Notes under the pieces: generated by a model
Seen by the model: only the letters and a program-made list of their open reading frames with translations
Databases searched by the model: none
What the model was told of the DNA's origin: nothing
NCBI GenBank assembly: GCA_015492495.1
Contig: WGEY01000033.1
Location: forward strand, 1 to 46,037
From: Deltaproteobacteria bacterium
GTDB taxonomy: Bacteria; Desulfobacterota; GWC2-55-46; DRQE01
DNA: 46,037 nt
Reading direction: 5' to 3'
Position numbers and translations under genes: made by a program
Shown here: positions 15,943 through 23,681 of the stretch, piece after piece
How the letters are laid out: each line of letters opens with the position of its first letter
Numbering within the stretch: position 1 is the stretch's first letter

Positions 15943-16518
15943 TCAAGCCGCTGATCCGTCGATCCGGCTGAAACCCGTCTCAACGACGGTACCGTCTTCA
16001 CGGATAATGATCTCCGCCTTTCCCGGCATGTAAAAATCCTCTATCCGGTATGTGCCGTTCAGGAAGTGGAACCTCTGGTTGGTGGAGCCCCTTGCAAGAA
16101 GGGTGGGCTCCTTCCGTGTACGGTCGAACGCACCGTCGACGAGGACATCGACGTGGTCGAGCACGCAAGAGAGGTTTTGCCTTGCGCGGAGCTCGCCGTA
16201 ATCAAAGCCCGTGTACACGACCGTCGTGAGCCCGTACTCCTCTCTGGCCGCCTTCAGGAGGAGCAGCAGGCCGCGGGGCTGGAGAAAGGGCTCTCCGCCG
16301 CTGACCGTTATGCCCTCGATGCCTGCGGCGAGATGCTCCTCGAAGAGCTCCTCCGGGCTGTAGAGGCTGACCGTCTCAATGGGGTGGGTTCGGGGGTTGA
16401 AGCAGCCGGGACACCTTCGCGCACAACCCTGGAAGAACACGACCATCCTTGCACCCGGCCCGTTGACCCTCGAAAGAGGTATTACGGAATGTATGTTTAT
16501 TAAATCCTTCTCCGCCAC
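15943..16518 (-). CDS. NrdG/PflA-like radical-SAM activase
   Basis: 191 residues from GTG 16518. The radical-SAM cluster motif is C32-x3-C36-x2-C39 (CARRCPGC), as in activating enzymes, with TVSGGEP (71-77) for SAM binding and an early VNGPG element typical of NrdG-type proteins. The fold is the minimal activase with no extra cluster domain. NrdG and PflA install a glycyl radical on a partner enzyme, but no glycyl-radical protein (RVxGY-like motif) is encoded here. It sits 11 bases after the DUF2997 gene, and its stop is five bases before the ATG of the Hsp70-like gene, so it belongs to this operon. Its target may be one of the operon proteins or something distant. Confidence 0.8.
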   Translation of the reverse strand: MAEKDLINIHSVIPLSRVNGPGARMVVFFQGCARRCPGCFNPRTHPIETVSLYSPEELFEEHLAAGIEGITVSGGEPFLQPRGLLLLLKAAREEYGLTTVVYTGFDYGELRARQNLSCVLDHVDVLVDGAFDRTRKEPTLLARGSTNQRFHFLNGTYRIEDFYMPGKAEIIIREDGTVVETGFSRIDGSAA

Positions 16519-16529
16519 TTCGCACGGCT

Positions 16530-16715
16530 CTAATCACTTGTTTCTACCTTGATCCTCTCCTCGGCCTCGAACTCCTCTTCCTTCACGGTGAAGAGCTCCA
16601 CCTTGCCGAGGACCCTGGAGAGGTGCTCGGCCACCTCACGGCAGTCCTCGAATATGCTCGAATCCACCTCGACCTTTCCTTCCGGCGTGATCTTTATGCG
16701 TATCTCCCTGGACAT
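16530..16715 (-). CDS. DUF2997 family small protein
   Basis: 61 residues: an N-terminal beta hairpin (IRIKITPEGKVEVD), a helix (CREVAEHLSRVLG) and an acidic tail (EEEFEAEERIKVE). The I-x-P-x-G-x-V opening, the single cysteine before the helix and the small size match DUF2997, a family known from cyanobacteria and other bacteria without assigned function. The ribosome site AAGGAG lies about ten bases before the ATG. It is between the DUF1257 gene (27 bases upstream) and the radical-SAM gene. By its size and charge it could be a substrate carrier or adaptor; that is speculation. Confidence 0.75.
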   Translation of the reverse strand: MSREIRIKITPEGKVEVDSSIFEDCREVAEHLSRVLGKVELFTVKEEEFEAEERIKVETSD

Positions 16716-16742
16716 GGCTCCACTCCTTGCCTGCGGCCCCTT

Positions 16743-17084
16743 CTAACCCTTCAGAAGCAACGTTATATTGCCGGCCGACTCGCGCTCGACATCTATCTCG
16801 AAGTCAAGCGGCAGATTCTCCTTTATCGTCTGGTAGGCGTAGAACTGCTTGAACCTCTTTGTGAAGGCCTCGAGTATCCTGGAGTCCCCCTCGAGCTGGA
16901 AGTTGCCGGTCTTGGAATCCTGCTTTATGGTTATTGTGTCACCTGCGCGGTCCACCTGTATGATATCCTTTTTCACCAGGTGCTTGAAGCTCGTTATCTC
17001 GCCCCTGCGCTTCATCTCCTCGAGCGCGAGGATTATGTACTTGCGGTCCTTAAGCTCGGTCTTTATCACAGTGTAGAATGACAT
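16743..17084 (-). CDS. DUF1257 (Ycf35-like) protein
   Basis: 113 residues opening MSFYTVIKTELKDRKYIILALEEM, the characteristic start of DUF1257, which includes the plastid-encoded Ycf35. The middle has alternating beta strands (DIIQVDRAGDTITIKQD) and the end is LPLDFEIDVERE plus a short hydrophobic tail. No catalytic residues, signal peptide or membrane segment can be seen. The family has no established biochemical function. The ribosome site GAGGAGG four bases before the ATG is near-ideal, so strong translation is expected. It follows the AAA-peptidase gene by ten bases, consistent with stoichiometric partnership. Confidence 0.8.
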   Translation of the reverse strand: MSFYTVIKTELKDRKYIILALEEMKRRGEITSFKHLVKKDIIQVDRAGDTITIKQDSKTGNFQLEGDSRILEAFTKRFKQFYAYQTIKENLPLDFEIDVERESAGNITLLLKG

Positions 17085-17094
17085 CCCCGCCTCC

Positions 17095-19230
17095 TCAAAT
17101 TAAGGGGTTATCATTGAAGAACCTCTTTATGGCCTCGCCGTTCATCAGGACCTCGGAGGTGAGCCTGTCGACGAGCCTTTCGAGGAGGTCCTTGTTCTTT
17201 GAAATGCAGTCCTCGGTCTCCTCCTGCGCATTTGAAAGGATCTTCTGGATGTCGTCGATGACGTCCTTGCCGGAGGTGATGGCGTAATCCTGAAGCTCCA
17301 CGAGCGTGGTGTTCTTCATTATATCACCGAAGCCGTACTCCACGACCATCTTCTTCGCCTTTGCTGTGGCCTCGACGAGGTCCTGCGAGGCGCCGACCGT
17401 CTTTGCGTCGTCGCCGCACATCTCATCCTCTGCCACGAGCCCGCCCAGAAGCACCCCTATCTCCTTTTCAAGGTCCCTCTTCGTGCAGGTGCTCACCATA
17501 GATTCGTCCCTCGATATGAAGGCGTTGCCGTCCTTGTACGCATCCACGCTCACGAAGACCGGGACCTCGCCGAAGTGGTGCCACATCATTATTATGTGGC
17601 CCGCCTCGTGTACGGCGATGATCCTCTTCTCCTTGTCGGTGAGGGCCTCGGCGCGCTGCACAACGAGCGAACGCGACGCCGGGCGCGCCCTCTGGTGGCT
17701 CCACTCCCTCAGGTTCTCTATCTCCTCCTTCTTGAGGATGGAGAGCGGTGTGATGTTCCTCACGGAAGAAAGAAGGGTCTCCTGCTTGAGGTCCAGCCCG
17801 GAAAGGTTGTCAATGATCTCATCGGCCTCGTCCGCCTGCTTGCCGCTGTGCAGTGCGTTGAATGTGGTGACTATGGCATCCTTCACCGCCTGCTCTATCT
17901 CGGCGCCGGTATAGCCCTGGGAGTTCTCGACGAGCTCTGTAAGGTCGAACCTCGAGGGGTCCTGTCCCCTCCTCTCCAGATGGATGCGGAATATCTCCTC
18001 GCGCTCGTCCGCGCTCGGCAGATCCACGAAGAAGACCTCGTCGTAGCGCCCCTTCCTCCACATCTCCGGGGGCAGGTTCTGGGGGTCGTTCGCCGTGGCG
18101 ATGACGAAGACGGGCTTTTCCTTTTCCTGCAGCCAGGTGATGAAGGTTCCGAAGACCCTCAACTGGGTTCCGGAGTCGCCCTGGAAGCCGGTGACACCGC
18201 CGAAGGCCTTGTCGATTTCGTCTATCCACATTATACAGGGACTTACCGCCTCGGCGAGCTGTATGCACCGCCTTATGTTCTTTTCGGACTCTCCGACGGT
18301 GGAGCCGAAGAGCTTTCCGACGTCCATCCTGAGGAGCGGCAGGTTCCATATCCCGGCGATGGCCTTGCAGCAGAGGCTCTTTCCGGAGCCCGGCACACCA
18401 ATGAGGAGGAGCCCCTTGGGTATCTCCAGGCCGAAGCTCTCTATCTTCTCCCTGCTCAGGCGGAAGACGTGCTCCCTCTCTATGAACCACTTCTTGAGGT
18501 CCTCGAGCCCCCCTATGTGGTCTATGGTCTCCTTGTGGGGATAGTAGTCGAGGATCTTCTGCTTCTTTATGATCTGCTGCTTCTCGTCCTGTATGTACTT
18601 TATGCAGTCCTCGTTCAATACACCGTTGTTCTGGCTTATGGCCTTCCTGACCACCCGCTTGATGTTGTCCATGGAGAGCCCCTGGAGCGACTTATAGAGG
18701 ATGGACTTGGTTGAGGCGTGCCACGTCTCCGGGATGAGGTGGCCGTAGGTGTTCGTGACCATCTCCTCGATCTCGTCGTAATCCGGCAGCGAGAGCTCGA
18801 GCACCACGATGTCCTCCTCGAGCTCGGGCGGTATTTCCCTCAACGTCGGAGAGAGTATGCAGATCGTGTTCTCGGAACGCTGCTCGTCTATGACGGCCGG
18901 AAGGTCCCTGAACCTTCTGAGGAACTCGTGGGAGGCGAAGTAGCCGGCGATGTCCTTAAGAAGGAATATGTTGTTCTCCTCGTCGCTCTTGGTGATCCTG
19001 TCCTCGATGGCCTTGAGTATCTTCTCCCTGCCTATCTGTTCCCTCTTCTTCCTGTCCCCGCTGTAGAGCCCGCGGGATACCGACCAGCACCAGAAGGTGG
19101 CCCCCATGGACTTGGCGAGGTTCTCAAGTATCCTCTCCACCCTTCTCTCCTCGAAGGATACGAGCCACAGTATCGGGTACCTGGCCTGCACGTGTATCTT
19201 TATCTCGTTTTCAAAGCTCTGTCTGTTCAT
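17095..19230 (-). CDS. Ycf46-like AAA+ ATPase fused to an FtsH-type M41 peptidase
   Basis: 711 residues. Residues 1-220 resemble the degenerate N-terminal module of Ycf46 (KIHVQARYPILWLVSFEERR, then WSVSRGL). The active AAA+ module follows: Walker A GVPGSGKS 278-285, a pore-loop-like KLFGSTVGES 306-315, Walker B IMWIDE 333-338, sensor ATAND 378-382, arginine-finger region RKGRYDE. Where Ycf46 proteins end (~500), a zinc peptidase continues: HEAGH 541-545 with GASQDLVEAT supplying D617 as third ligand, as in FtsH. FtsH's two N-terminal membrane helices are absent, so this should be a soluble ATP-dependent protease. It heads the operon and has its own promoter. It is unlike ordinary FtsH in its AAA module and domain order. 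Confidence 0.88.
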   Translation of the reverse strand: MNRQSFENEIKIHVQARYPILWLVSFEERRVERILENLAKSMGATFWCWSVSRGLYSGDRKKREQIGREKILKAIEDRITKSDEENNIFLLKDIAGYFASHEFLRRFRDLPAVIDEQRSENTICILSPTLREIPPELEEDIVVLELSLPDYDEIEEMVTNTYGHLIPETWHASTKSILYKSLQGLSMDNIKRVVRKAISQNNGVLNEDCIKYIQDEKQQIIKKQKILDYYPHKETIDHIGGLEDLKKWFIEREHVFRLSREKIESFGLEIPKGLLLIGVPGSGKSLCCKAIAGIWNLPLLRMDVGKLFGSTVGESEKNIRRCIQLAEAVSPCIMWIDEIDKAFGGVTGFQGDSGTQLRVFGTFITWLQEKEKPVFVIATANDPQNLPPEMWRKGRYDEVFFVDLPSADEREEIFRIHLERRGQDPSRFDLTELVENSQGYTGAEIEQAVKDAIVTTFNALHSGKQADEADEIIDNLSGLDLKQETLLSSVRNITPLSILKKEEIENLREWSHQRARPASRSLVVQRAEALTDKEKRIIAVHEAGHIIMMWHHFGEVPVFVSVDAYKDGNAFISRDESMVSTCTKRDLEKEIGVLLGGLVAEDEMCGDDAKTVGASQDLVEATAKAKKMVVEYGFGDIMKNTTLVELQDYAITSGKDVIDDIQKILSNAQEETEDCISKNKDLLERLVDRLTSEVLMNGEAIKRFFNDNPLI

Positions 19231-19277
19231 GTCTCTGTGTTTATATACGGTTGGTTTTCGGACGATGATTTCTTATT

Positions 19278-19308
19278 ATTGTATCACATGTTTCAGGTGA
19301 GATGTCAA
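19278..19308 (-). promoter_or_regulatory. Promoter of the AAA-peptidase operon
   Basis: On the minus strand TTGACA (19308-19303) and TACAAT (19283-19278), the latter preceded by TGA to make an extended -10. The 19-base spacer is long, which the extended -10 could offset. Transcription would start near 19271, about 40 bases before the ATG. No heat-shock sigma-32 motif is evident. The rest of the gap up to 19530 is GC-rich with a small CCGCC/GGCGG hairpin (19421-19433) and no gene. Confidence 0.6.
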
Positions 19309-19530
19309 ATTTTATTTAACCGATTTTTGAAGGGAATTTGAGTACTTATCACTGAGGAGGTCTGGAGGGCGGCCGCCGCGACGAAGCGGCACGTGTCTTG
19401 TGCAACAGAGGGTTGCGGCCCCGCCTAAGGCGGCGGTCGGTTGGATATCGATACATACGGCACCGCGGCCGCACCAAGACAACGCACCTTCAACCTCACA
19501 AGCCCTTCAGTTTTTTCCCTTGTCCGCCGA

Positions 19531-19547
19531 TGTTCATAACATGAACA
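19531..19547 (+). promoter_or_regulatory. Operator 1 of the polysaccharide regulator
   Basis: TGTTCAT-AAC-ATGAACA is a perfect inverted repeat with 7-base arms, six bases upstream of the -35 box. It shares TGTTCA/TGAACA arms with operator 2; the centres are 48 bases apart. The likely ligand is the winged-helix protein encoded just downstream. Confidence 0.72.
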
Positions 19548-19553
19548 ATAACC

Positions 19554-19582
19554 TTGACACCCAGTAGCCCCCATGCTATGTT
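19554..19582 (+). promoter_or_regulatory. Promoter of the polysaccharide locus
   Basis: TTGACA (19554-19559) and TATGTT (19577-19582) with an optimal 17-base spacer. The expected transcript start, about seven bases past the -10, falls on the A of the regulator's ATG at 19589, which predicts a leaderless message. Confidence 0.65.
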
Positions 19583-19595
19583 CAAAATATGAACA
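19579..19595 (+). promoter_or_regulatory. Operator 2, overlapping the -10 box and the start codon
   Basis: TGTTCA-AAATA-TGAACA is an inverted repeat with 6-base arms. It covers the last four bases of the -10 element, the transcript start and the ATG itself, an ideal position for repression by a dimeric regulator. Confidence 0.72.
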
Positions 19596-20224
19596 ATAAT
19601 AACGGCCGTAACAACGAGCAGGACGACTACAGGTCACTGCTCCTTCTTGACGAGATATCCAGGAACAAGGACCTGACACAGCGGGACCTCAGCAAAAACC
19701 TCGGCATCGCGCTGGGGCTCATAAACTCCTACATAAAGAACCTCGCCTCAAAGGGCTACATCACCGTAGCCGCCATACCGAGGAAGAGGTACAGATATTA
19801 TCTCACCCCCAAGGGTTTCAGGGAAAAGACACGCCTCACCTACGAGCACCTCCGAAACTTCACGAACCTCTACCGCGTGGCCAGGAGGGACTTCAGAACG
19901 CTCTTCCGCCAGATAGAGGACTCCGATATAAAAAGGATCGCCTTCTGCGGAAAGGACGAGGTCACAGAAATAGCCTACCTCTCGCTACAGGAGGTCACGC
20001 TGGAGCTCGTGGGTGTGGCGGACGACGTGGAAAAGGGGAAACGCTTCTTTGACTACGACATCATTGCGCTCGAGGATCTGGCACCCCTTGAACCGGAGCT
20101 CGTGGTAATCACCTCCTTTCAGAGGGGGGACGAGCTTAAAAGGGCTCTCATGGATACCGGCATAGAGGCCGGCAGGATATGCGACATAAGCAGCGGCGGA
20201 TGGCTCAGGAAGCTGGAAAAATGA
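19589..20224 (+). CDS. EPS-type winged-helix regulator with C-terminal Rossmann-like domain
   Basis: 211 residues. An Asn-rich start (MNNNNGRNNEQ) leads into a winged helix at about 13-85 (DEISRNKDLTQRDLSKNLGIALG as helix-turn-helix, then a wing ending YYLTPKGFREKTRL), which resembles the MarR-like EPS-associated regulators found at the head of polysaccharide clusters. Residues about 108-200 look like an alternating alpha/beta nucleotide- or sugar-binding fold (IKRIAFCGKDEVTEIAYLSL, LVGVADD, LVVITSFQ), which the short family members lack. The start codon lies within operator 2 and no Shine-Dalgarno exists. It probably represses its own promoter and responds to a pathway metabolite. Its end overlaps an ATG, and the dehydrogenase gene follows. 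Confidence 0.78.
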   Translation: MNNNNGRNNEQDDYRSLLLLDEISRNKDLTQRDLSKNLGIALGLINSYIKNLASKGYITVAAIPRKRYRYYLTPKGFREKTRLTYEHLRNFTNLYRVARRDFRTLFRQIEDSDIKRIAFCGKDEVTEIAYLSLQEVTLELVGVADDVEKGKRFFDYDIIALEDLAPLEPELVVITSFQRGDELKRALMDTGIEAGRICDISSGGWLRKLEK

Positions 20225-20226
20225 TT

Positions 20227-20233
20227 AAGGAGG
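20227..20233 (+). promoter_or_regulatory. Shine-Dalgarno that selects the GTG start of the dehydrogenase
   Basis: AAGGAGG, five bases before GTG 20239. An ATG at 20221 overlaps the previous stop, but this strong site lies downstream of it and favours the GTG. Confidence 0.6.
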
Positions 20234-20238
20234 AAAAG

Positions 20239-21564
20239 GTGGCTGAAAACAAAAACCTGGACGGACTCATAAGGAAGACAGAGGACAGGACGGCCCGGAT
20301 AGGCATAATCGGGATGGGATACGTGGGACTTCCGCTCGTCCTCAGGTTCTGCGAGGAGGGCTTCGGTGTCACCGGCTTCGACGTCGACCCCGAGAAGGTG
20401 GAGACACTCACGGCCGGCAGATCATACATAAGACACATCCCATCCGAATCGATCAAGGGCTGGGTGGACCAGGGACGGTTCGAGGCCACGACCGAGATGT
20501 CGCGGCTCGGGGAGGTGGATGCGATAATAATATGCGTGCCCACTCCGCTTACCCGGACGAGGGAACCGGACATGAGGTTCGTCAAGGGCACGGCCTCAAC
20601 CATCGCGGAAAACCTCCGTCCAGGGCACCTCGTATCACTCGAGTCCACGACGTACCCGGGTACCACCGTTGAGGTGCTTCTACCGGAGCTCGAAAGGACC
20701 GGGCTCAGGGCGGGCGAGGACTTCTTCCTCGTCTTCAGCCCCGAGAGGGAGGACCCTGGAAGAAAGGACTTCTCGACAAAGACCATACCCAAGGTGGTCG
20801 GCGGGACGAGCCCCTGCTGCCTCAAGGCCGGGCGCACCCTCTACTCGAAGGTCGTCGACAGGGTCATCGAGGTCTCATCAACGCAGGCTGCCGAGATGAC
20901 CAAGCTCCTCGAGAACATATACAGGTGCGTGAACATCGCCCTCATGAACGAGCTCAAGATGCTCTGCGACAGGATGGGCATAGACATATGGGAGGTGATA
21001 GAGGCATCCAAGACAAAGCCCTTCGGCTTTCAGCCCTTCTACCCCGGTCCGGGCCTCGGCGGCCACTGCATACCCATAGACCCCTTCTACCTCACCTGGA
21101 AGGCGAGGCAGTTCGACTTCTCGACAAGATTCATAGAGCTTGCGGGCGAGATAAACACCTCCATGCCCTACTACGTGGTGAACAAGGTCGCCGAAGGCCT
21201 CAACCGCCACGGCAAGCCGCTCAAGGGCTCGCGGATACTCGTCCTCGGCGTTGCGTACAAAAAGGACGTCGACGACATGAGGGAGTCGCCGGCGGTCCAC
21301 ATAATAGAGCTCCTCAAAGAAAGGGGAGCCGTTGTGGACTACAACGACCCGTTCGTTCCGGCCATACCGAAGCTCAGGGGACACGACCTCGAGATGACCT
21401 CCACCGCACTCGGCGAAGAGGCGATGGAGCAGTACGACTGCGTGCTCATAGCAACGGACCACTCCTCTTACGATTACGGGTGGATCGTTGAAAGGAGCAG
21501 GCTCGTGGTGGACACAAGGGGTGCCACGGCCGGCATGAGGAGCGAAAAGATAATAAGGGCATGA
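20239..21564 (+). CDS. UDP-GlcNAc/ManNAc-type nucleotide-sugar 6-dehydrogenase
   Basis: 441 residues from GTG 20239 (ATG 20221 would add six). The N-terminal NAD-binding domain has GIIGMGYVGLPLV; the central part has STTYPGT and PEREDPG; the catalytic cysteine is in GGHCIPIDPFYL, and the C-terminal domain has LGVAYKKDVDDMRESP. The PFYPGPGLGGHCIP form is that of the WbpA/WecC group, which oxidises UDP-N-acetylhexosamines to uronic acids, rather than UDP-glucose dehydrogenase. It would provide an acidic sugar for the polysaccharide. It is the first biosynthetic gene behind the regulator and is cotranscribed with it. No partner epimerase for ManNAcA is obvious here. Confidence 0.88.
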   Translation: MAENKNLDGLIRKTEDRTARIGIIGMGYVGLPLVLRFCEEGFGVTGFDVDPEKVETLTAGRSYIRHIPSESIKGWVDQGRFEATTEMSRLGEVDAIIICVPTPLTRTREPDMRFVKGTASTIAENLRPGHLVSLESTTYPGTTVEVLLPELERTGLRAGEDFFLVFSPEREDPGRKDFSTKTIPKVVGGTSPCCLKAGRTLYSKVVDRVIEVSSTQAAEMTKLLENIYRCVNIALMNELKMLCDRMGIDIWEVIEASKTKPFGFQPFYPGPGLGGHCIPIDPFYLTWKARQFDFSTRFIELAGEINTSMPYYVVNKVAEGLNRHGKPLKGSRILVLGVAYKKDVDDMRESPAVHIIELLKERGAVVDYNDPFVPAIPKLRGHDLEMTSTALGEEAMEQYDCVLIATDHSSYDYGWIVERSRLVVDTRGATAGMRSEKIIRA

Positions 21565-21591
21565 AAAAACAAACTGCCGTGAGGTGTACTA

Positions 21592-22161
21592 ATGATAAGA
21601 CGATTTGTATCTGATTACATTTCCGAGCTCAAGGAGGTCCTCGAGAGGGTCCCGGTGGAGGGGTTCGAGCAGATGGTGGAGCTAATAATGGACGCCTACG
21701 AGGATGGACGCTCGATATTCATAATGGGCAACGGCGGAAGCGGCTCGACGGCGTCGCACTTCGCCTGCGACATAAACAAGGGCGCGTCATTCGGCCGCGA
21801 AAAGAGGTTCCGGGTCATCTGCCTGAACGACAACGTGCCCACCATGCTTGCATACTCCAACGACCTGTCCTATGAAGACGTATTCGCCGAACAGCTCAAG
21901 AACTTCCTCGCCCCGGGCGACGTCGTCATAGGCATATCGGGAAGCGGCAACTCCGAAAACGTCCTCAGGGCCGTGGGATACGCAAGGGACAAAGGGGCGA
22001 GGACGATAGGGCTCGTGGGGTTCGACGGCGGCAGGCTCGCCCGCCTGGTGGATGTACCGATAGTCGTCGATGTAAACGACATGCAGAAGGTCGAAGACAT
22101 CCATCTCGTAATAACCCACATGGTCATGCAGGTCGTCTGCAAAAGACTCTGCGGGCGGTGA
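21592..22161 (+). CDS. SIS-domain sugar isomerase, GmhA-like
   Basis: 189 residues, one SIS domain. The phosphosugar-binding motifs are GNGGSGSTASHFACD (46-60) and ISGSGNSENVLRA (115-127); the late QKVEDIHLVITH (165-176) matches the GmhA active-site region. GmhA makes D-glycero-D-manno-heptose 7-phosphate from sedoheptulose 7-phosphate. The other heptose genes (hddA/hldE, gmhB) are not in the window, so another phosphosugar is possible. Start ATG 21592 has GAGGTG six bases upstream, and the gene follows the dehydrogenase by 27 bases in the same transcript. Confidence 0.82.
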   Translation: MIRRFVSDYISELKEVLERVPVEGFEQMVELIMDAYEDGRSIFIMGNGGSGSTASHFACDINKGASFGREKRFRVICLNDNVPTMLAYSNDLSYEDVFAEQLKNFLAPGDVVIGISGSGNSENVLRAVGYARDKGARTIGLVGFDGGRLARLVDVPIVVDVNDMQKVEDIHLVITHMVMQVVCKRLCGR

Positions 22162-22204
22162 GACGGCCGGCGAAAAGGGCTTTGCATAAAAGGTGCATGG
22201 CAAG

Positions 22205-23677
22205 ATGGATACCGTTCAGAGGATAGCCAAGAACACCGGTGTACTGTTCGCGGCCCAGGTTGCGGGCTATGCGATGGGTTTCTTCTACATCATGTACACC
22301 GCGCGCTATCTCGGCGCATCGGGCTTCGGCGTGCTCTCCTTCGCCCTCGCCTTTACCGCCATATTCGGCATACTTACGGACCTGGGGCTTCAGCCCCTCA
22401 CAGTAAGGGAGGTGGCGAGGAAACGGGAGCTCGCTCCGGTGTTCCTTTCAAACCTCTCTGCCATGAAGCTTCTCCTCTCCATCGTAACGCTCGCGCTCAT
22501 CGCCATTACGGTGAACCTGATGGGTTACTCCGGCGAGACGGCAACGGTCGTCTATATCGTCGCTCTCTCGGTGGTCGTGAATTCCTTTACCACGATGCTT
22601 TACTCGATCTTCCAGGCCTACGAGAGCATGGAGTACCAGTCCGCCGGGCACCTACTGAACAGCGTATTGATGCTCGGCGGAGCGGCCGTGGCCATAAAGG
22701 CGGGGACGGGGGTCAGGGGCTTTGCGCTGCTCTACCTTGCGGCTGCGGCGGCCTGCCTCGTCTACGGGATAGTGATTCTCTACGCGAAGTTTCCGGAGGT
22801 CTTTTCCGGGTTGAGAGGACGCAAGGCCATGGTGGAGCTCTCATTCTGGAAGGAAACCCTGAAGGAGTCCCTGCCCTTCGGCCTGGGGGTCTTTTTCATG
22901 GTGATATTTTACTGGGTGGACTCTGTGATGCTTTCGGTCATGAAGGGGGATTCGGCGGTCGGCTGGTACAACGCGGCATACAGGATAGTAATGGTCCTCC
23001 TCTTCATACCCCATGCGTTCATCGCGGCCATCTACCCGGTGATGTCCGTCTTCTATAAGACCTCCGAAGAGTCTTTGAGGTCGGCACACGAAAGGTCCTT
23101 CAAGTACCTGACCATCATAGGCATACCGATCGCAGTGGCAACCACCATCCTTGCACGCAGGATGATCCTCATGATATTCGGTGTTGAATATACGAGCTCG
23201 GTACTGCCCCTACAGATACTCGCCTGGTCGGTCGTATTCATATTCATGAGCATCACCTTCGGCAACCTCTTCAACTGCCTCGACAGACAGGCCGTTGTAA
23301 CGAAGATAACGGGTGTCTGTGTCGTTGCGAACGTCGTCTTGAACATCCTGCTGATCCCGCGTTACAGCCTCGTAGGGGCAAGCATTGCAACCGTATTGAC
23401 CGAGGCCGTATCCTTGATACTCTGCTTTGTCTGGGGCTACAGGATCGGCTACAGCATCCCGGGAAGGAGACTCTCGGGCATTCTTGCACGGGTGCTGATC
23501 TCGAGTGTACTTATGGGTCTCTACATAGCGCTCTTTCACAATATGAACCTCATCGCACTGGTACCATCCGCGGCGATAATATACTTCCTCATCCTGTACA
23601 TCAGCAACGGCATAGACAAAGAGGATATCTCTCTGCTCCAGAGCGCGGTGCTGAGGAACAGTAATGTGAGGAGATAG
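22205..23677 (+). CDS. Wzx-type polysaccharide flippase
   Basis: 490 residues from ATG 22205, which has AGGTG nine bases upstream; a GTG at 22193 is less likely. The protein is hydrophobic throughout with about 12-14 membrane helices and begins with the family's usual NTGVLFAAQVAGYAMGFFYIMYTARYLG block. It belongs to the MOP superfamily polysaccharide exporters, which flip undecaprenyl-linked repeat units across the inner membrane. Its presence implies a Wzx/Wzy-type pathway, yet no Wzy polymerase or Wzz/Wzc protein is visible here. A basic end (LRNSNVRR) is cytosolic. Confidence 0.9.
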   Translation: MDTVQRIAKNTGVLFAAQVAGYAMGFFYIMYTARYLGASGFGVLSFALAFTAIFGILTDLGLQPLTVREVARKRELAPVFLSNLSAMKLLLSIVTLALIAITVNLMGYSGETATVVYIVALSVVVNSFTTMLYSIFQAYESMEYQSAGHLLNSVLMLGGAAVAIKAGTGVRGFALLYLAAAAACLVYGIVILYAKFPEVFSGLRGRKAMVELSFWKETLKESLPFGLGVFFMVIFYWVDSVMLSVMKGDSAVGWYNAAYRIVMVLLFIPHAFIAAIYPVMSVFYKTSEESLRSAHERSFKYLTIIGIPIAVATTILARRMILMIFGVEYTSSVLPLQILAWSVVFIFMSITFGNLFNCLDRQAVVTKITGVCVVANVVLNILLIPRYSLVGASIATVLTEAVSLILCFVWGYRIGYSIPGRRLSGILARVLISSVLMGLYIALFHNMNLIALVPSAAIIYFLILYISNGIDKEDISLLQSAVLRNSNVRR

Positions 23678-23681
23678 GACC

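Noticed and set aside
17575-18714. Rightward open frame of 379 codons opposite the AAA-peptidase gene
   Set aside because: Shadow frame; the opposite strand carries intact Walker and zinc motifs.
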